64,000 nt of DNA from Choanephora cucurbitarum (Eukaryota; Mucoromycota; Mucoromycetes; Mucorales; Choanephoraceae). A program made the position numbers and the translations under genes. Where the stretch lies: the NCBI GenBank assembly GCA_025331435.1, contig JAIWNI010000098.1, positions 1-64,000 of the forward strand. Direction: 5' to 3'. A model generated the notes under the pieces. That model saw nothing but the letters and a program-made list of their open reading frames with translations, searched no databases and had not been told where the DNA came from. Shown here piece by piece: positions 23,099 to 36,200 of this stretch. Every line of letters starts with the position of its first letter. The stretch's first letter is position 1.

Positions 23099-23655
23099 AT
23101 GTCTGCTGTTGTATGTATTCAAGGACAAGAGAAACTTGCTTATGAAGCGAATAAGTTGCCATATGTAATTGTTTACTTATACGAACGATTTTATAGGCTA
23201 AGTCTGCTGCCAAGCCCGGTTTGGAAGAACAAGTTGAAGCCAAGTAAGTAGTTTGTTGAGGAATAAGAAGTAGAGACTGGATATCAAGCATTGGGCTTTA
23301 TGAGATGACTTTATTTACTTACTGTATGTGTTTCTTTTTCTCATAAAGGATCCACCGTATCCGTATCACCTTGACTTCTCGCAACGTCAAGAACCTCGAA
23401 AAGGTTTCTGCTGACCTCATCCAACGTGCTAAGGACAAGCAACTTAAGGTCAAGGGTCCCGTTCGTCTCCCCACCAAGGTTCTCAGAATCACCACCCGTA
23501 AGTCTCCTTGTGGTAACGGTTCTGAAACTTTCGACAAGTACGAAATGAAGATCCACAAGCGTTTGATCGATTTGCACTCTCCCTCCGAAATCGTCAAGCA
23601 AATCACCTCCATCTCCATTGAACCCGGAGTTGAAGTTGAAGTTACCATTGCTTAA
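23099..23655 (+). CDS. RPS20: 40S ribosomal protein uS10 (S20)
   Basis: Three exons: 23099-23110 (only MSAV), 23197-23243 and 23349-23655. The protein is about 121 aa. The uS10 signature is clear: [49 protein letters not shown] and [10 protein letters not shown]. It is a component of the small-subunit head that contacts rRNA. The tiny first exon and highly biased codon use (AAG, CGT, ATC, GTC) are typical of fungal ribosomal-protein genes and contrast with the neighbours. It is divergent from ERG12. Confidence 0.96.
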
Positions 23656-24275
23656 GTTATTTTCATCAATAAACAAAAGTAGCTATTGTGATTCCTTAAG
23701 ATTCGTCTCTACCTCTTCATTAGTGATTTGAATTATAAAAAAAAAGGGACAGGGAGGAGAAAGGATAATTGATTGGTGGCTTAGAAAACCCCTCTCTGGT
23801 TGTGCCTCAGTCGGGTCTTTTTTTTTTTGCTACCAAAGTATTTGAACGCTAGTGCATAATCGATTCAGTAGATTAATGAGGACTAACTTGGTCTATAGCA
23901 TCTAAATCATTAGAGTTTTTCTTAAATGAATTGAATCTTACATTTGACAGTCTTCTGCAGAATGCTTGTACAGAGATCTCAAGTAAATTGAGATTATTTG
24001 TGACAAGAGAATTGGCTAACCTGTCATAATCATATTCGAAAAGATACCTGTTAGCTTTCTTTGTTGACCAAAAAAAATGGGCAAAGTGTTTGTTTAAGAA
24101 CGTTTTCTAGTCAAATGCTTTACAAGACCACAAGCTTTTCTGCTAAATGCGATCAATAACTTGAGGACGCCTTGAGCATCAATTCAAAGAATGCTGTTTT
24201 CTTCTAGTCTTATTTAACACAGCCAAAATAAATGGATGATTTTTTACTTTATTGAATGCAGTCAAAGTGTTTCTT
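23656..24275. other. Convergent spacer between RPS20 and URA2
   Basis: 620 bp without a gene. A short GC-richer stretch (23,765-23,818) ends in a run of T (23,819-23,828), superficially like a Pol III transcript end, but no promoter boxes or tRNA fold were found. Confidence 0.5.
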
Positions 24276-27200
24276 TTAGCCTCGAAGCGTTCCTAAGACG
24301 AGGGCTAATAACGCCATTCTAACATAGAGACCATATCGCATCTGTCTGAAATAAGCTGCTCTTTGATCAAAGTCAACCTCGGGCTCAATTTCATTGACAC
24401 GAGGAAGAGGATGGAGTACAATCATGTGTGCTTTGGCTTTACTCAAAACATCATTGTTTAGAATAAAGGAATCCTTGACTCGGCGGTACTCTTCTTCAGA
24501 ACCAAATCTTTCTTTCTGCACACGAGTCATGTACAAGACATCTGTTGCACCAATCACTTCATCAAGTGAGCTATAGAAATTTTGCTTGATACCGGCTGCT
24601 TTGGCTTCATCAACAATCTCTTTAGGCATAGGCAATGAGTCTGGGCTTACATAGTTGATCGTGACTTGATAGTAAGTAAGAATCTTGACAAGAGAATGAA
24701 CAGTTCGGCCATTCTTTAAATCACCCACCAGAGTAATTGACAAGCCGTTGACTGTACCAAGTTCTTCACGAATTGTAAATGTATCCAAGAAAGCCTGAGT
24801 AGGATGCTCACCGATACCATCACCAGCATTAATAATAGGTACCTTGGAATATTTAGCAGCAATCTGAGCTGATCCTGGCTGAGGGTGACGAATGACGATA
24901 AGGTCTGAATAGCAGCCAAGCGTACGCATGGTGTCAGCTAGTGATTCACCTTTTTGTACAGAAGATGTTGTAGCACTGACTGGCACAACTTGACCTCCAA
25001 GACGATACATGGCAGCTTCAAAAGAACTAGAAGTACGAGTAGAAGGTTCAAAAAACATTGTACTGATTACTCGACCTTGCAATAAGTTGATGGAACCATA
25101 AAGCTCTACCAAATTTCTCATTTCATGTGCTACACCAAACAAAAGATGCAAATCGTCACGATCAAACTGAGCCGCTCTCAATATATGTTTACGATAGAAT
25201 GGCGATCGGCTAACCACGCGAGCAAGAGAAGCAGAGACTTCATACTGAGGCGCTTGAAGTGAAATGAGCTGCTGCCCAGTGGATCCAGCTAACCTAATCG
25301 GGTCAGAAGCTCGAGGCGCGCGGTCTTCTTTCACTGCTCCTGACTCAAGAACAGCTAAACTCTTCTCGACCTGCTGCTTGTGTCTCTCCTTTTGATCTTC
25401 AGATGCTTCTTCTTCTTTTTGTCTTTCGCTCTGTTTCGCTGCAGCACCAGATTTGACATTTTGGGCTTGGACAGATATATCACGACCATGTTTAGATGTG
25501 TTGACTAGAACGCCATCCATAAACATATTTGTTTCGTCTAATATAACTCTTTCAACTGAGCCATAAACAGTGATACCAGCAAGAGGTGACCAGCTTTCTT
25601 TGCTGACTGGCCAAGTGTATTTTCGGTCAATAACAATCTCAACTGACGTATCAGGTTGAGGTGGAATACCAAAGATTGCTCTTGGATTGTCGCAAAGTCG
25701 CTTGATTACATCATTTAGAGTTAATCTTCCATGGTGTACAGCACCTAGCAACAGTGCCAAAGATTCATGAATGCCTGCTGTTGCATCGGAATTCTGACCT
25801 ACTTCAGCAGCAATCTTGCGAGGGGTGTATCCTATCGAGAAACAATCAATCACGTCTAGGTTCTTCCACAAAGCATCATGCTCATCTTTGGATGGCAAGA
25901 ATTTAGTGTTGTTAAAATCTTCTGAATGGAAGAACAAGGAATAGACAGAAATATCACAAGTAACTGATAATCCCTTTTTCTTGCTCATCTTGATCAATGC
26001 TAAATCAGCTTTGTTCATCACGTTCGAGACATGAATGATACGGTTATGTAGAGAAGCCAGCAATAATATGGAAGCGAGATCAGTTCCTCGAGCATCAGTA
26101 ATAATCAGTTGTGATGTTGGCCAAGATGAAAAGACAGAATCAAATACAGATACTTTGCCCGAGCCGAGTAGATCTGTGTTAATGTAAACAGCGGCAGCAT
26201 CAGACGCATACTTTCCAACCTGTTTAGCATTTTCAGCTGTAGCTGTAATGTTCAACAAATAGTCTGTATGGGCACTCTTGCGAGCAGTATGACTCAATTC
26301 ATCCAAGGCTGTGTCGCTGGTAACATTCTTTGTAAAGGCCGAGATGGTTGTAAAGCCTGCAGAGAGAGAAGCCTTGGCAACGGCCTCAAACTCATCACTA
26401 CTTTCCAAGTATGCATTTATGTTGAACAGACCAGGTAAATGTGCTTGAGTATGACTTGTCTTGCAATCAATGTCTAGGATGCGGTTATCTTTGTTACTTG
26501 CGATAGCTTCAATAAACAATTTAGCACATTTGACATTGGTCAAAAGAGGTACCGAATAGTCTACTGCCATGCGACGAGAACGGTAACCTTTAGACATGTA
26601 CGAGGCAGGGCGGCGGAAACGGTTACGAGAAGGCAAGTTGATATACAAATCAATCAAGTTGTTAGACAGGTGCTGTTGAAGAGAATATTCAGCTTTTAGC
26701 TTGTCATCAGTATCAGCATCTAAAGTATCAAGATGCTTGACAGGGATGCCATGTTCCGAAATGAAATCTGCTGTACCAGTAGTAGCAAAAATGTTGTATC
26801 CTAGTTCATGAAGCTTGCGAACAGAAGGGAGGAGTTCTTGCTTCTCTTTGTATGATCCAATAGAAAACAAAATGTTTTTTTTAGGTACTCTGAAACCTGT
26901 AGCTAACAGGGCTTTCAGATATGCTTGGAACTTGTCTTTACCAAAACAAGCTACCTCTCCTGTGGAAGCCATTTCAACACCGAGGACTGGGTCAGCACCT
27001 GACAGACGACTGAAAGAGAACTGAGGTACCTTGACGCCTACATAATCCTTTGGAATGCTTGATTTAGGATAAGGAACAACTGGAAGCCCAAGCATGGCTA
27101 GTGTAGCCATTTCAATCAAATCGACACCCATGACTTTAGACACAAAAGGTGATGACCGAGCAGCACGGACATTGCATTCGATCACCTTGATTTCGTTATT

Positions 27201-30200
27201 CTTGGCGATGAATTGGATATTGAAAGGACCCGTGATGTTTAAGGCGCGACCAATCTTAGCAGTAGCCTCTTCGATTTTGCGAATAGTTTCTGGGTCCAGA
27301 TCTTGAGGAGGCAAAACAAGAGTAGCATCTCCCGAGTGTACACCAGCATTCTCAACATGTTCAGATATGACATGCATAATGAGTTTTCCATCAAGGGCCA
27401 CGGCATCCATATCAACCTCTTTTGCTTCCTCAATGTACTTTGTGATCACTACAGGATGTTCGCGCGAGACTGCAGCAGCCTCTTTTAGGTAAGAAGCCAA
27501 GTCGTCCTTAGAAAACACCACATTCATGGCTGCACCTGATAAAACGTAGGAAGGTCTTACGAGCACAGGAAAACCTACGTTCTCACAGAAAGTCTCAGCG
27601 TCCTCATAGTTTGTCAGCTCTTTCCAGTGCGGTTGATCGACACCGATGCTATCACACATTCGAGAAAACTTGTAGCGGTTTTCTGCGTTATCAATCATTT
27701 CTGGTGATGTACCTAATACTTTGACATTTTGACGGTAAAGAGGTAACGCTATGTTGTTTGGTGTTTGACCACCCATCGACATCAAAACACCTGTAGACTT
27801 TTCGATTTCATATATGTCCAGAACCCTTTCTAGGTTAATGTTTTCAAAGTACAACCGATCTGCCTCATCATAGTCTGTAGAAACAGTTTCAGGGTTATAG
27901 TTGACCATAACCGTCTTGATCCCTTGTTGTCGTATAGTACGAATAGCACGAACAGCACACCAATCAAATTCGACAGATGAACCAATGCGATATACACCAG
28001 ATCCCAAGACCATAACTCCCTTATCATTGAACTCGATATCATGCTCAACTGCGTTGTAAGTCATGTACAGGTAGTTCGTGAAAGCTGGAAATTCAGCTGC
28101 GACTGTATCAATTTGCTTTACATAAGGAGTTACGTTGTATTCCTGACGAAGTTTGCGAACTGCCAATTCGTTGCTGTTGAGATGGTTGGCAATTTGACGG
28201 TCGGAAAAGCCAAGTTGTTTTGCCGATCGGATCAAGTTGCCAGAAACATTTGTCTTGTTGAAGCCGTCAAGACGTTTTCCCAGCTGGACAATATGCATAA
28301 GTTTGTTCAAAAACCATTTATCAATGTTTGTCATCTCCCAAATCTTATCAACTGTATATCCCTTATTCATTGCATTAGCAATAGCAAATAAACGCTGATC
28401 AGAGGGGTTTGATAGTTCGAAATCAAGCGATTCATCAGCAACAAAAGTATTCTACACAATCATGAAGAAATTAGGATCATATGATTACCACCTAAAAACA
28501 CAATCTTTACCTCGCTAAAGCCTGTGAAGTTATAATCAATTGCACGAATTGCTTTTTGAATAGTCTCTTCAAATGTACGTCCAATAGCCATTACTTCTCC
28601 TACCGACTTCATTGAAGATGAAAGTGCAGTGCTGACACGGTTGAACTTCTTGAGATCCCAGCGAGGAATCTTGACGACAACATAGTCAAGGGAGGGCTCG
28701 AAGCAAGCACAAGTGACTTTTGTGACACTGTTCTTGATTTCATTGAGAGGGATACCTAAGCCGAGTTTGGCTGCAACAAAGGCAAGTGGATAGCCTGTTG
28801 CTTTCGAAGCTAAAGCAGAAGAACGAGAGAGACGAGCATTCACTTCAATAATACAATACTCTTTTGAGAAAGGATCAAGCGCATATTGTATGTTACATTC
28901 ACCAACAACCCCCAAGTGACGAATGACGTTTACAGCAGTTGTACGTAGCATGTGGTAGTCGGCATCAGATAAAGTCTGTGATGGGGCTACAACAATAGAA
29001 TCACCAGTATGAATACCGAGTGGGTCGAAATTCTCCATGTTACAGACAGTAATGCAGTTATCTTGACAATCGCGAACGACTTCATATTCAATTTCCTTCC
29101 AACCTTTCATTGACTTTTCGATCAAGACCTGTGGTGAAGTAGCAAATGCTTTGTTACATAGCGCCGATAGCTCTTTTTCGTTGTCAGCGAAACCAGATCC
29201 AAGACCACCTAATGCATAGGCGGCACGACAAATGACTGGATACCCGATTTCCTTAGCAGCAGCGAGTGCTTCTTCAACTGTCACTGCTGAAGATGATTGC
29301 GCACACTTTTCATTGATTTCATACAAGGCTTGAGCAAACAGATCTCGATCTTCAGTAGTGATAATGGTATCGATAGGCGTACCTAGTACTTTGACACCCA
29401 ACGATTCGAATTCATCTTTCAAGGCAATTCCTACACTCAAAGCTGTCTGTCCACCAAAAGTGACGTAGATGCCATCAGGTTTTTCAAACTGGATCACTTT
29501 ACGTACATAATCAGGCGTAACAGGTAAAAAATAGACTTTGTCCGCCAAACCCTTCGATGTCTGGATTGTAGCAATATTCGGGTTGATTAGAACAGTATAA
29601 ATACCTTCTTCCTTTAATGCCTTTATAGCTTGTGAACCAGAATAATCAAATTCTCCTGCTTGACCAATTGAGAGACCTCCAGAACCAAGAACAAGTACTT
29701 TGTTAACATGTACTCGTGGATTCTTGTTTCTGTTTTCAACAAGCGTTCCACCTGGAATACGTAAAGGTACTAGAGATTTCGTTTCAAGACATTCTTTAAC
29801 ATTCTCCAAGAAAACATCAAAGAGGAATTCACTATCACGAGGGCCAGGAGTGGATTCAGGATGAAACTGAACCGAAAATATGGGTTTAGTCTTGTGAATT
29901 ACACCCTCGTTTGAACCATCATTAGCATTAACAAAGAGTTCTTGATAGTCAGAAGGAAGAGAAGTAGCATCGACAGCATATCCGTGATTCTGAGAGGTTA
30001 TGTAGCAACGCCCAGAAAGCAAGTTGGTACAAGGGATATTTTGTCCACGATTACCGTATTTCATTTTCATTGTTTTAGCACCTGCTGCTAAAGACATGAT
30101 TTGATGACCCAAACAAATACCAAATACAGGCTTTTTTAGATCTTGAAGAAACTTTCTTGTATTTTGTATAGTAGCTTCAATAGTAGTAGGATCACCGGGA

Positions 30201-31259
30201 CCATTGGAAAGAAACAGGCCATCAAAGGAGTCCAAAGGCTCGTTATTGAAATCGTAATCCCAAGGCACAATTTTAAGTTCAACACCTCGAAAGACAAAGC
30301 AACGAATCTGATTGTATTTCATACCGATATCAACGGCAATAATACGAATGGTGCGTCCAGAAGGCGTCTTGAGTGCTTTGCTTGGTTCAGGAGAGTACAC
30401 CTTTGGTTCCTTCAGAGAAACTTCTGCAACAAGGTTTCTTTTGTTAGGATCAACCCATTCAACGTCCTGATAGTTTGACAACCAAGACTCCGATGATGAA
30501 TTATGAGAAGACAATCCAAGAGCGGAAGCAGCTGCGTCCACAGTATGACCCAAGCTTGATTGAGGAAACAAAATCTTTGCAAGCAAGGCACCTTGAATAC
30601 GGATCTTCTTAGTCATAGCGCGTGTATCTATACCATAGAGAGCTGGAACATTGTTTTCCTTGAGCCATGCAGAAAGAGATGAAGAAGCGAGATAATGTGA
30701 GTAATCTGTAGCGTAATTTCCAACAATCAGACCAGCAACATGTATCTCATTGGATTCATAATATTTCGGGATGTCTTTAAGAAGTTCATCCATATCATCT
30801 CTTGAAGGAGCGCCATAGTTTCCGACAAGAGGAAAAGTCAAGACAAGAATTTGACCGCGATAAGAGGGATCGGTTAGTGACTCAGGATAGCCAACCATAC
30901 CTGCACGTTTGTGAAACATGTCAAATTAGTCTCAAAGTTAAGCTCAGCAGCTATGCTATTCATGCAATTTGAACATAGATAGACTCACCTGTTTGAAAGA
31001 CGCATTCACCAGAAATGCTTTTTGCTTCAGCACCAAAAGAGATACCTTGATAGCTGGTGCCATCCTCAAGTACTAGAGCTGCTGTAGTCATATCTTTATC
31101 TTCGAAAGCTGTGACTGGCCGATGAGGGCCGGCAGTTGAGCGAGGAGATTGAGTAGGCAATGGTGTCGCGTGTGCTGCAGGTGCAGGAATATTGGCACCA
31201 GTGTTGATAGCAGGAGCAGTTCCGGCAGCAGCGACTGACGGAATGGGAAAATTAGACAT
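24276..31259 (-). CDS. URA2: Multifunctional pyrimidine enzyme: glutaminase, CPSase, inactive DHOase-like, ATCase
   Basis: Exons 31259-30989, 30900-28511 and 28451-24276 sum to 6,837 nt, 2,278 aa. An N-terminal A/P-rich extension leads into the small CPSase/glutaminase, whose nucleophile Cys sits in FGICLGHQ and which also has QFHPES. The two ATP-grasp halves of carbamoyl-phosphate synthetase follow ([32 protein letters not shown]). The dihydroorotase-like segment lacks the HxH metal site and downstream His ligands, as in yeast Ura2, so the dihydroorotase step should be supplied by another gene. An [11 protein letters not shown] linker leads to aspartate transcarbamoylase, with [21 protein letters not shown] and [14 protein letters not shown]. 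The protein carries the first two steps of UMP synthesis and is normally UTP-inhibited. Both introns lie in the 5' half. Confidence 0.96.
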
Positions 31260-33271
31260 AGTTGCTCTTTTTATCACTGATTAGTTCAACAACTTTCCAA
31301 TGACAATTGCAATTGATTATCTTACGTGATTAATACAGTTTTTGGGTTTTTACTCTTTCTTCTCCAAAAAAAAAAAAAGAAAGAAAGAGAGAGTTACAAG
31401 TAAAGAAAAAGAAAAAACTTAACGAAATCAAGTAAACATGGTTTTTATCATGCAGTCAAAAGTTGTTCGGTGTTTGAGATAAGTTTAGAGTTCCGCGTTG
31501 CGGGGGTTTTAAAGTTGATTTTGTTGCACTGACCATTTTAGATAAGGCTTTTAGTGCCATCAACTTTAGTCATACATACCTATTCCAGTGACACGATGGA
31601 TCTTGCTGTTTATCTTCCCTTTAGGAAGCTAGTCGGAAGCTTTTATTTGCATAACATTGAGTAGAATGATACTCATTTGCTAAGCTTAAGGTTTGAATAA
31701 CGTTCTAGAAGTTAGCATTTCTTTTTAAAGAACACAAAGGCTAACATGGCTATTCAAGTTCTCTTGACACACAATAATTATCCTTGTCCAAATAACCCTA
31801 TTGTATAGCTTGATTAAATTGAATTCATATGCATTTCATCACAAGAAGACTTGAAATCAGCATTCAACTCTGTAATCTGATGATAAGCCATTACTGCTTT
31901 GTGGCATAGAGACTGGAACACAGTGCTGCTCTTTTACTGCCAGTGAGCGACTGTTAAATATGTGATTTACGAAACCTGAAACATCCGATAGTGTATTACT
32001 GCATTCTGTTGATCATTACAGATTGATTTTCAATGCTTATCAGGACAAACAAAAATATGTTTCATAGTAAGTAGTGTGAAGATCCATTCATTTTTAAGAT
32101 ACAGTCAAAAGAGAAGTATCGGCTTGCTCTTTTGGTTTATTACTCAACAGTACAATCTTTGGCTGAATTCAAAACTAATTTGCACTTGATATTATGATGT
32201 GTCTTCTAATAGTAAGTATATCTTAAATAGTGCATAGACTCATCCCATTCTTCTTCTTCTTTTTTTTGTGGTTTATCGAGATGATTCACTGTTTAGTTTA
32301 TTGCAAAAGAAAAGAAGTCTTGAGAAGAGTGAAGGATGCATTGTCATATTTTGTAAGCATGTTGGATCTGCAGATCGGAAATAAATAACCATTATTTTTG
32401 ATATTGTCAGAGCATTTGACAAGCCGAGACGACAAAAATAACTGCTCAATTAGAATATATGATGCGTGATAATCAATCAGCATAGTCTTTAGCCTTTCCC
32501 TATTAAATTCAAGTCAGAATGATATATTCTGGATCACTATTAGAGCTCATTTCAATACTTGAAACACACTTGTTTTGGCCTGCTCTTGTAAGTAGTCTTT
32601 ACTCCTCTCTTCATGTTCACAGTGATCGAATCAAAGAAATCTTTCTTGAACCAACTCTTTTTTTCAATCAATGACACTATAGTCAACATTCATCTTTTCT
32701 AGCATACCCTTATCAGGTGGTGTAAGTGAAGAGTGTTAAGATATGGGACTCAAGTGGTACTTTGTATGTATTTTCGACTAAAGTGGCTTATTTGAAGTTC
32801 CACTAAAGCAAGTTTATCTGAATTGCCCAAAATGCTTACTACACAATGAAAATCAGATATATTATCCTGTTAAAAAAAAAAGGCTCTTTAACGGACATTC
32901 AAATAAAGGATTGAATTACACCCCACTGGAAACAAGAAGCTTTATACACACACACACACATATATATATTTTTGTCTGTAGTTAATCAAACTGATTTTTT
33001 TTTAGTGTTTTCCAAAAAAAAAAAAAAAAAGGTCAATTCATTCTGCTTTTTTCTTTTTTCTCTCTCTCTCTCTTTTTTACCTGTCTACCCTTTCTTTTTT
33101 TTTTATTAAAAAAAAAAGAAACTTCTTTACTGTACATAAAATAAGGAGGCATTAAAGGTAACCTTTAAGAAAGAAGGTTTTCATAAGAAGCTAAACTAAA
33201 CCAGATCGCCAGCTTTATTTTCCCTTGCTCCTTTTCTTTGATTTTCTAACAAGTTTTTCGAAGCAAGCCTG
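31260..33271. other. 2.0-kb divergent spacer between URA2 and the bromodomain kinase
   Basis: No gene is supported. It contains a CA/TA microsatellite (32,946-32,970), long A and T runs (31,365-31,385; 33,014-33,031; 33,085-33,118) and CT-rich tracts immediately upstream of the plus-strand gene. Some open stretches exist but none has protein-like composition. Confidence 0.6.
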
Positions 33272-36200
33272 ATGGACGACTGGAACTTGAGGGAGAATAA
33301 CGAATCGCCTGTTGGAGGTATGGGCGGTTTTGTCGATAACATGCAGCTTTTATGGAAACTACAGTCGCTTGACCCTCTTATGCCTACTGACGAAAACGAT
33401 GGCACACAGTCCTTTGCTGACTTTAACCAGTCTGCATCTACTTCAGACTTACCTGACGACGATGACCTAGTTGACAAGCTTTTTCGTGAAAGTTTGGCCA
33501 TGCAAGGTAAGTTAAAAAGAAAAAAAGAAAAGAACGCTTGATGAACCTTATCCATTAGATAAGTATCAGCAACAAGAAGCAATGAATGACGAAAATGAGA
33601 TTCAGACTTCTACCACCAGGGATATACCTCCTCCACAGCCAAATAGATCAGAAGATGCTTCTCTCAGTATGCTGCTATCCACACCACCACCTTTGCCACC
33701 CTTGGATAACGCGCATACTTCTGACAAAAGACGTTCAGACTCTCCTCCGCCTTCAATGTTATCACCTTCCTCCTCTGCTCTTCCTCCTGTTCGTCCAACC
33801 AATACAGATCAACAGCAGAACAACAGTGACAACAATGAAAGCAACAACGAAAACAACAATGATTTACCCTTCTTTTCACAATCATTTCAGCATTCTCCAC
33901 TCCCGCCTTTTGGCCAAATACTTCACCAAACTACCCTGCACAATCCAGTAGCACGTACATTGCCTTCCATCTTAGACACCAGTGATACCTCACTACCACC
34001 ACCACCACCACGCCCACCCACCCATCATTCAATACAACATATGGGTCTGCCATTTTCTCATTCAAAACCTATGAACTCAAGTATGCCTTCTTTGCAGAAT
34101 CAACCACCTCATCACCATCCTTTTTCACACCAACCTCTTGTTGGTAGCCCTAATGCGCCTCTGCATCATCCTATTCACCCACAGCCAAAAGCAGCAGGTC
34201 CACTTACCACAGCTCCTCCTTCATCGTCTATTATTGCTCAATTCTCGATACCTTCTAAGCAGACGCCTTCTTCACCGCAGCCTATGCTAAGACCTATACA
34301 CCAACCACAACAATCGTTGCCTCCCTTGATTCATCGCCCACCTTTACATCCTATGGGTGGTCCTGCCTCTTCCAACACGGGTGGTCCTCTACCTCTTCAT
34401 CTACAGCAGCCTATTCATCATCATCATCCAATACGACAGGTATTACGTCAACCTTCACCACCCCCACCTGTTGTTCCTCCTCGTCCTCAGTTACGGATTC
34501 ATTTCTCAAAACATCTTGAATCACTCGACTCACCCATCTTTGACGAACAAAAGGACCCTATGAAGCCTGATTTGGATGTGGCCAACCTACGCCGACTGAC
34601 AGTGGCTACATTACGCACACTGGGTGTTTATCTGTCATTTGAGGATCTGCCCACTGTAGACATTGATGACCCATTACCTACAGACTCACAACAGGTGTTG
34701 CCTGCAGCCGCTATGCAACTTATCACTACTATGGTATTGGGCACATCGGGTGACAAGGAGGTATCGCAGACACTTGGATCGCAAATATCCAATGGTGATT
34801 TGGTAGCATTGCAGCGGATGATTGTAGCAGGCTTACGTAGCAAGAATATCGTGATCCATACTGTTCTGAACGAACAAGGAAGTACAACTGTCAAGGATGA
34901 GGAACCCAAGAGAGCAGCATCACCTCATGACAAGATCATTGATTTGACACATGTTCGATATGAGCCACCACACAATGTCACTCGTCTGTTCTTGCGTCTG
35001 TATCGATATATCCTCAACATGCTACTGTCTACACCAGACTGTTGGCCCTTTATTCAACCTGTGCCTGAAACTGCCTTTCTGTACCACCAAGAGATAAAGA
35101 AGCCGATGGATTTGTATACGATTGAGGAAAATGTCTGGCGTGGCAAATACACTAAATTTGCTCGATTTGAAAAGGACATGCTGTTGATCTGGAGGAATGC
35201 AAGATCGTTTCACAGAAATGCTGGTACAATTCCAAAGCATGCAGAAAACCTAGAGAAGCTGTTTGTCAAGATCGTGATGGACATAAAGAAGCAGATTCGG
35301 AAACAACAACACATAGGCCCTCATGATTTTCGATTTGATCCTACTGATACATTACCTGAAGAATCAGACTTTTCCTATCCTCCTATCGAACAGGTGTTTT
35401 CTGAACAAAGCACAGTCTATACCATCTCAGCCCTCTCTCCACTGGAACCCAAGGCTCGAAAACCAAAGGGCCTGACAAACGAAAAACTGCTCTATCTTCA
35501 GCTGAACGGACCCTTTTTCCAAGCGATTGAGCGAATGAAGAACGATCTGGACGGTAATCACTGGCTTGTACCTCGCTTCTATATTGCCAAGAACCGTACC
35601 CTCCTTCGCCAGATCCGATCTCAAGGTGTCTTGGCCATCTTCTACAACACCAAATCAAGCCGTGTCCGAGGCAGCAAAAATATCAATATAGAGACAGACA
35701 TGGTGTTGGCTTATCCTGCCAGCGAACTGTTTGACATTGACCAGATCAATGAATGCACAGACGATTTTGCAGCCAAGGGCTGGATTCATCTGAGACCGTT
35801 GCGAGTCGTGAATCAGATCAGTTTTGAAGTGAACGAGACGATCGAAAGGGACTTTTTCAAGCGTATGTTTGCTACCTCCAAGATGGCCATCGATGACAAG
35901 AGTGGTCATCATAACTCGGCTACAAAGCGATTGTTAAAAAGAGTGGTTCGAAAGATCCTTGATTTGCCCGAGCTTGATGAGTCAGCCGAGAGTAACCCGA
36001 CACCCACTGGATCCAAGCCAAGTCGCACGAATACCATCAATCGATCCATGACCCATCAGCCACTCCGAGCCATCATTCAACAACGTATGCTCAAGACCAA
36101 AGAAGATGAAGCGATGGAAGTGAATGAAGGATCAGACGATGAAAAGCCTTCACCCCGGTCAATCTCAACAGATCAAAAGATGGATGTAGACATCAAGACC

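Noticed and set aside
23765..23830. Possible small RNA ending in a T run after RPS20
   Set aside because: No Pol III boxes and no stable conserved stem seen; more likely ordinary 3' flank.
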